Positions 26,298 through 40,091 of a stretch of 64,000 nucleotides of DNA are shown one piece after another (the stretch's first letter is position 1; each line of letters starts with the position of its first letter). Location: positions 62,001-126,000 of the forward strand of contig JAMQCK010000046.1 of NCBI GenBank assembly GCA_024196135.1, read 5' to 3'. The position numbers were made by a program, and so were the translations under genes. This stretch comes from Pleurotus ostreatus/Saccharomyces cerevisiae fusant (taxonomy: Eukaryota > Opisthokonta). The notes below the pieces were generated by a model. It had not been told where the DNA came from, did no database searches, and worked only from the letters and a program-made list of their open reading frames with translations.

Positions 26298-29200
26298 ATG
26301 GCTTCTCCCCACGCCCGGCCACTGGTTGAGGGCGCGGACAGCGCGGCAACGGGACGTGCTGAAGCGCTGGAGACGCCCGGGATCAGCGTTCGCGATGTCT
26401 ACGGCGACGAGGGCGGAATAAGCACAGGCGACGAACGCGACGATGGCTCGCACCCGCAGGTAAAGTCGCGCGCGCGTCCTTTCCAAACACGAACCATCTG
26501 CTCACTCTCACCCAGCCTAGCTTCCATATATCTCATGCCCAAGAGTGGACCCCGATTGAGCGTGATAACCCTGTCTCCCGGTCAACTTCGGCCAGCTCGT
26601 CGCTCGACCCATATTATTTTGGCGCCCAGTCCGACTCACCGCTACCTCCGCTTCCGCCTCCGCCCATGCATCTCAGCGTAACGCCTGACCACATATTGGC
26701 TGAGAGCCCGGTGACGCCCGCGCGCGATCCAGCTTCCATCGACCGTCGCGGCCTCGTTGGCGTGGGCGAGTTGACGACGCCGCGGTGGAGCAAAACCAAA
26801 CACGCCGACGACATTGTCACTCGCAAGGTCGAGCCTATGCCGACACAGGAGGAAGAAGAGAACGATCCCGATAGCCCATGGACCATCGAAGCAGTAGACG
26901 GTGAATCCTCTGGCAAGGAAGACCGGGTGCGTCACGCTCTTGTTTTTACTCGTCGTTTTCGCTGACCCATACTTTCAGCAGTCGATGGAGATACCTCACC
27001 CTCATCGCGGCCGGGTCTCTTTGACAGAGGAAAGCGGCGGCGAAGAGATCTTATACCCGCGGAAGCCCTTGTTGGAATCCGCCCCGGATCTGCCCACCGA
27101 GACGCCCACGACTCCTCGTGATCACCCAACGAGCGTTCCGTCACAGCCAGATCACTCGTCCGAGCCGGATGCGCCCACCTCCCCTCCAAGTGCTTTCTCT
27201 ACACCTGGTGGGCGGCGCGCAAAAAAGCGAACATCGGACGAGTTCGAGATGGATCAGGCCGGCACCCTCGTTTCCAAGCGGTCTTCTATGTCTGCCTCAA
27301 AGGAGAAGAGCAAGGAGACCGCTACGCGGCGGCATCGGAGTCTTAATATCAGTGCTTCTTCCCGTGAGAAGGGCAGGGAGCGGAGAAGGGAGAGCTCTGG
27401 CACGTCCCTCAGCGGCAGCAGGCCTCTGATCACTTCTGCGACGAGCCCGACCTTGTCATCTGCTGCGAAGTCTCCCGACAGGCACGTCAGGCAGACTTCT
27501 TTGACGTCCTCCGGTTCCGAGGGTCATCCACGCCGTAGGGTGCATACCACGGACTACTCCCATTTGCCTCCCTCGCCCTCGACAAACGCGATCCAGCACT
27601 TCTTGCAGCAGCCGCATACTTCTCCGCCTCTGACCCGAGAGCCTTCCCAGTCTCACTCGTCGCCCAACGTCGCGCACTCGCTTCTGCGCGGCACGCAGGA
27701 AGGGTGGTCTGGCCTTGACGATGAGGCGACGGCTGAGGCTCTGAGAAAGTTGGACGGCATCTCGGGCAAGACGGCCCGCGCACGGGCGAGTGTCGGTAGC
27801 TTTGGTCGCCCAGGGTCCAGCAGGCCGAGCACGCCGGGGAAGACTACGTCCCAGTGGGAGGGGGTCAGCAGCTCAGGCGAAAGTGTCAAGCGTCGGTCAG
27901 GTGCCAAGGAGAAAGAGTCTCCTCAGCGAGCTGCGGCGGGCTCTGAGTTCGGAGAACTTATTGGGACCGCCACGAGCAGCGACGAGCACAATCATGCTAC
28001 CTCGTCCTCCTCCGACCGGACGCCCAAGAAGGGCGCGCGTTCTAGCCTGTCGGCCAAGCGTGGGTCTACTTCCTCGACGAACTACACCGGCACCCCAAGC
28101 TCGAGGGACTCGGCATCTATGTCTGCGACCACTAGCATGACATCCATGTCCGCGACCTCCAGCCGCCATTCGTTCGGGAAGCTGCGTCGCAACAGCGCCG
28201 GCAGCGACACTTCGAACCACTCCAGCGACGCCGTGTCTATCAAGGATCGTGTAGCGGCCTTGGCCATCAATGGTGAAGCTGGAGAGGACATCGAAGTACC
28301 GCCTGTCCCTCCCTTGCCCAAGGACCTTTCGTCGTACAAGTCTCCGCCGCCTTCGTCTGCTGGATTGGTCTTCCCTTCGGTGCAGCACGACAGTGACAGT
28401 AGCCCTCGCCGCTCCAACGAGGATGCTTCGCACCGTCGTCGCGCTAGCCAGCAGGTTCACTCTGCAGGCGAAGCGAGCGGCAGTGATGTGCCCGCTGGGA
28501 AGACACCATCCAAGAAGTGGAGCTTCTCCAGCGCTCTAAACATCAAGCTGTCGAACTCCCCTTCCTCGCCGACTGCCAAGAGCCCTCGCACCATGTCTTT
28601 CGGGCAGCAGATCAGGAAGTCGACGTCAAAGGAGCAGAGCCTCTCGCCATCCATGTCCAATGCTCCTTCTTGGTCTCCTGTTCAGAACGAGGCCATGACG
28701 TCTGCGTCTTCGCTCGCGTCCATGTCGTCTCAGAGCTCCATTCGCACGCCTGGTGGTCCCTCTACCTCGAAGACCCCGGAGCGTGGCACAGTGCCCAGCC
28801 GTTCTGGCACAGAGTCTAGCACGAGCACGAACCATGCCCCACTTAGCCCCAGCTCGTCCGTGCGCCGCCACCAGTCGAAGCGCCTCACGCCTTCCTCGAT
28901 TCCCTTCTTCAGGAGGTCCTCATCCCAGTCGATGCAAATGCCGCCGCCACCGCTCCCTTCGTCGCCTACGTCCACGCAACATAAGGTGAGCAGCTCTCCA
29001 CCTGAAGACTATAACCCGCCATCGACGTCGGCGCACAAGAAGAGCTCGATGCTGAGTCTCGGTCTTCCATCGTTGTTAAAGGGCTCGAGTTCGCGGAGGA
29101 GCTTACACAGTGATTCGAAGGAGTCGGGGTCGGGGTCAGGCAGAGAACCGAGTCGATCGAGGGATAGTGGCAAGGAAGCGAAGGCGGACAAGAAGAAGGA

Positions 29201-32101
29201 CGATAAGGAAGGTCGGATCTCGGTGTTGATGGGCCGGAAGCGTGGCAAGGTAACGCGCCTGTTGCCCCTTTGTCTCCTTTTGCTCACCTTGCGTTGACCC
29301 AGACACTGTCGTCCACCGACCCGCGCAAACCCAAGGAGCCGATTGCGATGCCGCCCATGCAGGTCGCCGCCCTCGAGCCTGCCACCGCCCAGCGCGTTGC
29401 ACGGCTCAAGGCCGGGGTGTCCTCGTCATCGACGTCGACGATCCAGTCCACGTCGACCTCGAGCACGTCCTCGTCGCGATCGGGCACGGGCGGCTCGCGT
29501 CTTACTTCTCAAACGGTTAGTTCGATGCAGAAGCAGTCGGACAGCTCGCTGAGAAGCCGGACCCAGCTCCCAACGATCGCTGGCTCGCCGTCCGTAGGCA
29601 CCGCAAGCTCGCAGACCGTCCGGGACGGCAAGGAGGGTCCGCCGATCTCCTCGTTCAACAACTCGATCTCGGGCCTGTCGAAGGAGACGCCGACCAAGAT
29701 CCCGCGCATTTCGAGCAGGACGTCCGGCATCGGCGGCTCGCCCACGCTCAAGGGTACGGCTCGTAGGACCAGCGTCAACGTATCGTCTAGCTTCAGCACG
29801 TCGGCGAACCCTTCGCCGATTGGCAGCGGCATGAACGAGTTTGGCGTCATCGAGGGCGAGAGCGCGTCCAACAAGTCCACAATTACTGGCACGGCCAGGA
29901 AGGCATCGCCACCTACTACCTCGTCATCGTCGCGTGTACCTCGCCAGTCCGTCAGTGGGTCGGCGTCCTCTAGCATCCTGCCCAGGAAGTCGAATCGGGA
30001 GTCCATGTCGTTCAGCGGTCTGCGCAAGTCGTCAACGTCGTCCGTGGCTTCGGCTTCGACGTCCCAAGCCCCGACGGAGTCGTCATCGTCTTCTCACCAT
30101 CGCTTCTCTGCTCTCTCGCCGTCGAAGGGTCTCAAGCTTCTCAGCCCCAAGATCTCTCTGCCTCGCTCGTCGAGCTCGTCGGCGCCCAACATCCACCAAA
30201 GTCTTGGTACCCCTTCATCGAGTCGGCAATCGCTGTCGACGCCCTCGCCCTCGCCGACGTCCGTGGACGAAGAGGAGTTGCTGGGTGACGAGGAGATGAT
30301 GATGTACATTAAGCGCCAGCAGGCCAAGAAGTCTGCTGCTGGCGCGACTGCGGCTGAGTTGGAGAGTATGCTGGCGTTCCCAGAACCTCTGCCGCCAGGC
30401 ATTCCTTCCACACCCTCTGGTAAGTTGCCGTGTTCCTCGTGTACCGCGCTTCGTCTGACAGCATTTTCCAGCAATCCTCAAGGGCAGCCAAAGTCAGCAC
30501 CTCTCCGAGTACGAGAAGAAGGAAATCTTGGACTACCCCTCTGTCTACTACGTTGGCACTCGCGGCAAGAAGAAGATGGCGACCCCCGAGAACTCCACGA
30601 ACAACTACAGTTACGACGACGACCGCGGTGACTACCAAGTCATCAATCACGACCATCTCGCCTACCGCTACGAGATTATAGACACGCTGGGCAAGGGATC
30701 ATTTGGGCAAGTTTTGCATTGTCGGGACCACTGCACTGGGGAATCCGTGGCCATCAAGATCATCCGGAACAAGAAGCGCTTCCACCACCAGGCTCTCGTG
30801 GAAATCAAGATTTTGGACAACCTGCGGAAATGGGTGAGTCTCGCCGACGCGAATTGCGGGTCCGCGTAGCTGATGCCTTTCAGGACTCGGACGAAAAGCA
30901 CCATGTTATCAAGATGACTGAACATTTCTATTTCCGCAACCACCTTTGTATCGCCATGGAGCTGCTGAGCATCAATCTCTACGAGTTGATCAAGGCGAAC
31001 GGCTTCGTGGGTTTCACCACCACCCTCATCCGCCGCTTCACGAGCCAGATGCTGCTGTCGCTGTCCCTCATGCGGCACCATCGCATTGTGCACTGCGATC
31101 TCAAGCCGGAGGTGAGCATTGCAGTGTCGCCCGTTGTGCAAGTGCTGACCAACGTGCAGAACGTTCTGCTCAAGCACCCGGCGAAGAGCGCCATCAAGGT
31201 CATCGACTTTGGAAGTAGCTGCTTCGAACATGAGAAGAGTACGTGCGCAACAAATGACGACGAGTCATGCAACTGATGCGTGCTTTCAGTCTACACGTAC
31301 ATCCAGAGTCGATTCTATCGCTCGCCCGAGGTCATCCTCGGAATGAACTACCATATGGCCATCGACATGTGGAGCCTCGGGTGCATCCTCGCCGAGCTTT
31401 ACACCGGCTTCCCAATATTCCCCGGCGAGAACGAGCAAGAACAACTTTCGTGCATCATGGAAGTCCTCGGCATCCCTGACAAGGACTTCATCAACCGGAG
31501 TTCGCGAAAGAAGCTCTTCTTTGGTAAGTCCGCCGGTGATGTTCATGTAGCCTCCTTGCTGATTAGGACTGTAGATCCTAGCGGTGCTCCGCGGCCCGTT
31601 GTCAACTCCAAGGGGCGCCGGAGACGTCCTGGCACGAAGAGCCTGCAGCAAGTGCTCCGTTGCAACGACGAGGATTTCGTGGATTTCATCGCCAAGTGCT
31701 TGGTCTGGGACCCCGAGCGGAGGATCAAGCCCCAGGCGGCCTTGCGGCATCCGTTCGTCACCGGTGGACGGCGTCCAAAGACGCCCCCTACGAGCAAGGC
31801 CAACGCGTCGTCGTCAAGCTTGAGCACCCGCAGCAAGATTGCATCCACGCCCAAGAAGTCTCAGATCAGCGCGCCTACGCCCTTGACCGCACGGTCCTCG
31901 AGGACGAACGGGGGTGTCCCTACGACCCCGAGCAGCTCTTCGAACCATGCGTCCACTTTGGGGTCCTCTCGGTCGTACCGTACGCAGGCTCAGGTCTCGT
32001 CGTCTTATGGCTCCAGTCGTACGCTGAGCGGCTATGTTGTAAGTGCTCGTGCTCTGCTAGGTCTGCCCGCGTCTCACTCCGATTCTCAGTCCAGCAAGTA
32101 G
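26298..32101 (+). CDS. Pom1-like DYRK-family protein kinase
   Basis: Model join(26298..26459,26516..26926,26979..29249,29303..30419,30472..30833,30884..31111,31160..31238,31290..31523,31575..32038,32090..32101), 1,779 aa. DYRKs phosphorylate Ser/Thr and self-phosphorylate an activation-loop Tyr. Pom1 sets cell polarity and size in fission yeast. The first ~1,320 residues are a huge Ser/Thr/Pro-rich, probably disordered region. The kinase domain is near 1387-1684: glycine loop LGKGSFGQV, VAIKII, catalytic HCDLKPEN, DFGSSC, and activation loop YTYIQSRFYRSPEV with the DYRK YxY motif. A DYRK-homology box (YPSVYYVG) precedes it. The last intron (32039-32089, 51 nt) has perfect GTAAGT and CTCAG ends but is open in frame, so both forms are possible. 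A 54-nt candidate intron at 28986-29039 is also in frame. Confidence 0.9.
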
Positions 32102-32848
32102 CATGACTAGTTTATTCATCTTCGTTGAATTTCGGGCTGGCAAATAGATTCACCTGGTACTAAAAGACGGGTCGTATACCCGTGGCCCGCTGTATATTCA
32201 TGTTCTCCTCTTACCTTCCTTCGTACGTCCCCTGCTTTTCACGCTGTTGTCTAGTCCTACTGCACGCACCCATCAATATCGCATAGTTAACGCCTACTTT
32301 ATATAATGCGCGCCCACCATTCGGATATGCTTTGATGGTCGATCCTACCTTGAATCTTGGCCAGAAGCCCGAGGATCTGCGTGCTCGTGAACACTATCAA
32401 GGGCAACGTACTTGAATAAACAAGTCCGCGGGCAAATCAACTTTGTTCGGACCTGCTTATATTCGCCTGCATGAGACCCTCATCTCTCTTTGCGCAGGTA
32501 CTTGCTGAGATGACGACGGCTTAGCCTTCCATGATGTGCGTCTTTGTGCCTCCTACGCGGCCTTCACCTTGGCCACGACGATGAGAGAGGGACGAAACGT
32601 AAGTGAGGCCCGCGGACATTGTCACCTGCCTGGGGATCTGAGCGGGCTGGAGGTGCAGTGCGGCAGCGGCAGGCAACAAGACCAAGAGATGGGCTATGGA
32701 TTCGCCGTCGTACGTCTCCTGCGGGGATTGAGGTGATGCCCGACTTTGCGCCATATATATGGTGGGTTCTACTGAGCTGGAAGTCCCCATATCGACCCTC
32801 TTCACCTCCACTTCCCTCCTCTTCCCCACTCATCCACCATCGTCTATC
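32102..32848. other. Intergenic region before desaturase
   Basis: AT-richer 3' flank of the kinase gene, then the promoter of the desaturase. A TATATAT element lies at 32754-32760, 89 bp before the desaturase ATG. No gene is seen. Confidence 0.55.
32754..32760 (+). promoter_or_regulatory. TATA-like element of desaturase gene
   Basis: TATATAT, 89 bp upstream of the proposed start codon, followed by a C/T-rich leader. Position and sequence fit a core promoter. An ATG at 32759 inside it is in frame with the coding sequence but lies too close to be a likely start. Confidence 0.4.
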
Positions 32849-34669
32849 ATGCTGTGGTACCAGATCTTCCGCGACGGTCCTGAGTACGAGAAACGCGTCG
32901 CGCAAGGTACCTTCACGCCACCCAACTTCACACCCAAGCAGCTCTACGACTCTATCCCTCCCCATCTCTTCCGCCGCTCGACAACGCGGAGCACAATCTA
33001 CATCCTCCGCCACCTCGCCGTCACAGCCCTCTTCTACTGTCTTGCATCTCGCATCGAATTGTTCGTCGACGCGCTGACGACGAACGTGCATACTGTGCGG
33101 GTTTTGCGAGCGACTTTGTGGCTCGCCTACTGGGGTTGGCAAGGCCTCGCGTTCACGGGTATATGGGTGCTTGGTAGGTTCATCTCTCCTCATGGATGTG
33201 GCTCACGGACTGACCACCCTCCTTCAGGACACGAGGTCAGTCGACTTGCTACTTGGCTCTTCATCCAAGGCTGACCATTGCGGATAGGCCGGCCATGACT
33301 CCTTTTCGTCCTATCCCTGGTTTAACACCGTTGTCGGCATGGCGCTCCACACGTTCGTGCTGACGCCCTTCCACGCTTGGCGGGCGACGCATCGGTCGCA
33401 TCATGTACGTGCATTGTCCATATCTCAGTCACATCCCATGCGCCGGCCATATCTCCTGACATCAGCATGAACACTGACTCACCACCGACCTAGAAACACA
33501 CGAACAGCATGGAGAACGACGAGACCTACCACCCGCAGACGCGCACCGACCTCAAGCTCCCCGATGGTCGTGTCGCCGTCAAGATGGACTACGCCGAAGT
33601 CCTGGATGATACGCCCGCCTTTACCCTCTTCAAGTTGTTTGTGCGCCAGTTCTTGTGAGTGGGCTTCATCTGTGGCATAACGAGCGCACTGAACTCACGC
33701 GCGCGCGTACAGCGGATTTCAGTTATATCTCTTGCATAACCGCAAGGGCAACCCCAAATACCCTGCTGGCACTAGCGTACGTCCACATCACCTTCATTGC
33801 ATCCCATGCCCCTTCTGCTATCCATTCCATAGCATAATTCCCGCTAACGCTGATCACAGCACTACCGCCCCTCATCCCTCCTCTTCAAACCCATCGACTG
33901 GTCGTCCATCGTCATCTCCAACATCGCCATCGGCTGTATGCTCTGCCTGATCGCCGCGTACGTCCACCTGTGTGGATGGCGCGCGTGTGTTGCGCACTAC
34001 TTCATGCCGTGGGTGTTCGCTCATAACTGGTGCGAAATATCTGGTGAATTACCTCACTCGCCGTGTGCTCATATCGCCGGTTGCAGGCTCGTCATGATCA
34101 CGTACCTCCAACACAGCGACCCGACGATCCCATACTATCGTAAGGTAGGACTCATGCCTGCTCACGCCCCTCTCGAATCCTCACTCACACCCATCCCCCA
34201 GGACCAATGGACCTTCGTCCGCGGCGCCCTCGCCACTGTCGATCGCCCCATCTTCGGCTGGGCAGGCCGCTTCTTCCTGCACAATATCAGCAGCGACCAC
34301 GTCGCGCACCACTTCTTTTCGGGGATTCCTTTCTGTACGTGGAATCAATATATTGGTGTGCTAGCTTGATAGCGTATATGCTGGCACGACGATCGCTGAG
34401 CGAGCTGACATCCATTCACAGACAACCTCCCCGCAGCTACGGAAGCCATCAAGCCCGTCCTTGGCGAGTACTATAACTACGATTCCACGGTACGTGTCCC
34501 CCCCTTCATCTCCTTCTGTCCAGCGAACTGAGAGCCTCTCTAGGGCGTCCTCAAAGCCCTCTGGCGGTCTTTCACCCAATGCCGCTTTGTCGAGGACGAC
34601 GGCGCAGTGCTGTTCTTCAAAAATGCATATGGCGATGCCGTCCTTGATGCCGACACGACAGAAATATAG
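32849..34669 (+). CDS. Delta-12 (omega-6) fatty acid desaturase
   Basis: Model join(32849..33173,33228..33235,33288..33404,33494..33654,33713..33776,33860..34029,34087..34144,34202..34334,34422..34489,34544..34669), 409 aa. This membrane di-iron enzyme of the endoplasmic reticulum converts oleoyl to linoleoyl lipids. The three histidine boxes are present: HEAGH (110-114), HRSHH (146-150) and HVAHH (334-338). Hydrophobic segments flank them, and a conserved LxHNxxGNPKYP stretch sits in exon 5. Exon 2 is a micro-exon of 8 nt that completes the first histidine box. Without it the box is lost and the frame breaks. Delta-12 rather than omega-3 activity is inferred from overall similarity and the HEAGHDSFS form of box 1. 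Confidence 0.93.
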
Positions 34670-34808
34670 ACCACCACCAACACCGCCGGTATAGAGCCAG
34701 CTATATTGACTAGGCAATTCTTTACTTCACTTTTACGTTGTATGTATGCTACTACTTCTTACGCTAAGCACCTGTATAATCGCCTAATACTATCTGTCGA
34801 CTCCGAAT

Positions 34809-35822
34809 TTACCACTTCTCGTTGTAGGGGCGGACTACAAGATCGTCAGCACAGGATAGAACGGGTAAGCGGGCGTGCAACTCACGGTCGATCTCCCAGC
34901 TCCAGGCCGACTTGTCCTGACCGGCGAGAGATAGATACGCCTGAGGACGCCTGAGCACCTTCGGTCTGCCTCACACTGAACATCACTTACCTGCGCGATG
35001 GCGTCTGGCTTCAGGCCTGTGCTGATGCTGCGTCCAGGGTAGTTGTTGGTGAGAATACCACCGTCGATGATGGCCTGTAAACGGCTGTCAGAAATGTTTT
35101 GAGGCGCATATATGCACCCGCCACTCACATGGGCGACCTATAACGCAAAATCCCGTCAGCATACGTCTTTCCCTGCCGGTCGGCACTCACATGAATCTCC
35201 TCCTTCCCAAACTCCTTCGCCAAGCTCTGCGACAGCGCGCGCACCCCATGCTTCGCCGACGCAAACGCGCTCGTCATCACATTCCCCCTCACCCCCGCCG
35301 TCGCGCCCGTGAAAATCAGCGTCCCCCGCCCCGTCGCCTCCTCCGGCTCGTTCTTCTGCAGCGTGCGGATGACCTGCTGCGCGAACGCGAACGCGCCGAC
35401 GACGTTCGTCTGCAGCGTCGTCTCGAGCTCCTCGACGGTCGTGTCGAGGAAGCCCTTGAACACGGCGTGTCCAGCGTTCCAGAGAGCGGCGCGCACGGCG
35501 TACTCGGCGGAGGGGAAGGCGGCGTCGATGTCGGCGAAGGCCTTGGTGAAGTCCGCGGCGCCGTAGCCGGTGACGGGGATGGGGGCGGCCTGGGTGGGTG
35601 GTCAGTGCCACAATTCGCACAGACAGGATAAATGAGGCCCACCGAGCCTCCAGACGCCTTAATCTCCTGCGCGAGACTCTTCAGAGATTCTTCGCCCCGC
35701 GCAATAAGCGCGACGCTATACCCGGCCTTCGCAAACGCGCGCGCCGCGGCAGCACCGGTACCCGAGCCGTTCCCACAGCCGGCAACAACAAACAGAGGGC
35801 GGAGGACCTTGGTGGCGGACAT
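34809..35822 (-). CDS. Short-chain dehydrogenase/reductase with Phe at the catalytic Tyr position
   Basis: Model complement(join(34809..34834,34886..34940,34991..35074,35129..35137,35191..35589,35643..35822)), 250 aa. It has a Rossmann fold with glycine motif AGCGNGSGTG near 14-23 and an NVVGAFAFAQ helix. The usual YxxxK active site reads FASAK (Phe169, Lys173), so the Tyr acid/base is missing. The C-terminus IHVAHAIIDGGI and the final LRPYNEKW match a fungal SDR subfamily. Substrate is unknown, and with Phe169 the protein may bind nucleotide without classical reductase activity. Exon 3 is only 9 nt (Val-Ala-His). It lies tail-to-tail with the desaturase, 139 bp between stops. Confidence 0.85.
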
Positions 35823-36164
35823 ACTGAGTTCTTCGCCTGCGAGTTGGGAGACGTAAAGGTTGTTAGTTCTCTAGGGTCCTTGGCATTTTATAGGCCCTCC
35901 GGAGGTCGTCGACGCGTCACCGACGTGCACTTCTTCGGCGACGATGACCAAGCTGGCTGCGAATCAGTCAGCCTGCTGGCGTTGAATGGCGGAAAATCGG
36001 CTAATCCCGACAGGAAGGAAGGACAGGCGGTAAAACAATGGTGTCAATTGGCTTATGCATGTACATGGCATGCAATACATGTGCTGTATCATCCCATAGT
36101 TGGAAACGCGAGAGAGGCAATAAACTAGATGCAGTGGGTGCAAAAAGTTGACGTTCTTACAGAT
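35823..36164. other. Intergenic region between SDR and tRNA
   Basis: SDR promoter (read leftward) and the 3' flank of the tRNA gene. A run of A's at 36141-36145 lies near the tRNA end. No gene is seen. Confidence 0.5.
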
Positions 36165-36252
36165 AGCCCACCGCGAGGGTCGAACTCGCAGCCTTCAGAT
36201 GCCCTCCTAGACGATAAGAGTCTGACGCTCTATCCGATTGAGCTAGGCGGGC
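36165..36252 (-). tRNA. tRNA-Lys (CTT) with 14-nt intron
   Basis: On the minus strand, acceptor GCCCGCC pairs with GGTGGGC (one G-T pair). The D arm is GCTC...GAGC, the anticodon stem TCAGA/TCTGA, and the T arm GCGAG-TTCGACC-CTCGC. The loop reads CT-CTT-A, giving anticodon CTT. An intron of 14 nt (36201-36214) sits at the standard site after position 37. Mature length is 74 nt. The discriminator base reads as T. Confidence 0.9.
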
Positions 36253-36411
36253 GATGTTGTGGGTCACCCGATGCCCACATCGTGCTTGCGGTATCGCTTG
36301 GCTTAGTATCTTGGGTACTGGCAGCCAACTGGCAGCGTACATCTCTGACAATGAGATGACGGAACATTCAGTGAAGTGGAAATAAGTATCAGAAGTTCGT
36401 GGGCGATGTGT

Positions 36412-37927
36412 CTATATTGCAGCGTCCCCTGCCTCATCTAAGCATCGGAGTTTAACGAAGACATCACACCCTGCGAAGCGTCAGTAAAAGATAGCAACCT
36501 GAGCAGCGAGATGACTTACCCCAGCCCTCTAAGGAGACGAGTTCTAGCGAGCCTCCAAAATAACTGAGAGGCAGACTGTCAGTATTTCCTTGCGATTCAC
36601 GCATGTTCACGTACTTCGCATACAGCCTCGCCAACGGCAGCCCATATCCCAGCCCAGACAGCGTCCCGAGGCCCGTTTGCACTCCCTTCCTAGTCACCTC
36701 GCCAAACAAGTCGCCCACGCCCTCCGCGCCACCGCTCACATGCTGCGCCGCATATGGACCACCCTCCGTCTCATCGAACGCCTCTCCGGGTTTCCTCCCC
36801 ACCGTCGTAAACGCGTAAGAGAAGATGTGCTGCATGTTGGCGGGGGCAACCCCTCCACCCTGATCACGAATGCGGATGGAGAAGTATTTGGGTGAGGGAT
36901 GGGTAGGGTCGTAGCCGACTTGAGGGGGTGGAGAGAGGGTGATGGAGATGGGAGGCAGGTGGGCGTGACGATGTCGGTGATGATGATGTTCGACGGTGGC
37001 GCGGAAAGCGTTCTTCAGGATCTCGGTGAGAACGTATTCCAGATGCACCGGGATGTAGCTAGTGGAGGGCTATTAGCATGCCTCATTCTCGCGTCATAAC
37101 TGGTCTGTACGCACGCAAACGTCGCGTCCTTGAATCCGTCTATATGCACGGTCGGACTCGACCCCAGCGTCGCCTCGCACAACTCAGAGACATACGCCGC
37201 GCACATATGGATCATCCTCGCCGGCGAGCAGTGCATATCCACCACGCCCACATGCGACTTGTCCACGCTGGGATCGTCCAGCGCCTGCGAGATCGATATA
37301 TGCTGCTCCGCTAGCAGCCGCACCGAGATCCTGCTCCTGAACGCGCCGTCCAAGAACTCCGCCATCTGCGCCGGCGACATATACTTCGAGCTCTCCTGGA
37401 ATCTGTTGCCACACCCATTAGCCTCATCCTCTCCCACACTTCTACCCAAACCCCACTCACCCCTTCGCCATCGCCGGAATATCATTCGCATGCCTCTCCA
37501 CCAACTCCTCCAAATGCCGCGCAAACACCGCATTCTCCTCCAGCGTCCGCACCGGCGGATGCGTCGCCAGCGACAGGAAGCTCTCCTTATACGCCGCCAG
37601 CACGCCGCTCACATATGGATTCGTCCCCACGATGAACGGGAGGCCCTCGATCGTGCGCACGCGCGTCGCGAGGCGCCGCGGGATCTCCGCGAGCACGTAC
37701 GAGACGGACTTGAGGACGCTCTCGGGGCGCAGCGGCCGGCCGAAGGAGAGCAGCTCGGAGAGGTTGATCGTGCGCGAGGGCGAGGAAGCGTAGGCGGCGA
37801 GCAGCTGCGTGAGCTCGGCGGAGTCGGCCGCGGGCGCGCGGCGCTGGAGGGCGCGGTGGGGGACGCGATTTAGCAGAGCGTGTCGCCGCGGGGCGCGACT
37901 CAGGACGGTGCGCCCGAGTCTGTTCAT
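36412..37927 (-). CDS. Mitochondrial dehydrogenase kinase (PDK/BCKDK family)
   Basis: Model complement(join(36412..36470,36520..36563,36615..37058,37115..37402,37461..37927)), 433 aa. This protein kinase of the GHKL (histidine-kinase-like) fold phosphorylates and switches off mitochondrial pyruvate or branched-chain 2-oxoacid dehydrogenase. The Arg-rich N-terminus (NRLGRTVLSRAPRRHALL) looks like a mitochondrial presequence. The N box EILKNAFRATVEH, G1 box IRDQGGGV and G2 box GLGYGLPLARLYA are all visible. Which dehydrogenase is the target cannot be settled from sequence. The exon 3 donor (GTACGT) was chosen to keep frame, giving ANYFGGSLEL. It lies upstream of Rpt1 on the same strand. Confidence 0.9.
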
Positions 37928-38162
37928 GTTGTAGACAGTGAAGAATTGAGCCGAGTGGTGCTTCGTCTGAGGAGCATGTCGTGACCGCACGAGTCAAGTC
38001 GAAGAACGGCGGGCATCAACGGAGACGTCGACAGGTGACCGTCTCGGCCTTCGCTTGCTAGTTCTCTCGGTCTTCACGGAGCGGGAACAATGCATCCAGC
38101 ATGAGAGTATAGACGATGATGACAGTAAAATAATGCGTAGAATACAGCCAAGCCAATGTAAA

Positions 38163-39927
<1,765 letters not shown>

Positions 39928-40091
39928 GGTGGTCGGTGTCAAGGTACAATACAGGTCGCGGTCGACTGACGCGTCGAGCACTACGCTGGACGCGTCACCT
40001 CGGCAAGTTCCGCAACGCCACATATTGCTCACCTCGCGTGCCTCGGCGCGCGCGACGCCGCTGACGCTCTCATCAACGACGATAACGAACA
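39928..40091. promoter_or_regulatory. Compact bidirectional promoter Rpt1/V-ATPase A
   Basis: Only 164 bp separate the two divergent start codons, so both 5' leaders and core promoters must fit here. No TATA box is evident. The sequence is GC-rich with several CGCGTC/GACGCG repeats (for example 39970-39973 and nearby). Confidence 0.45.
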
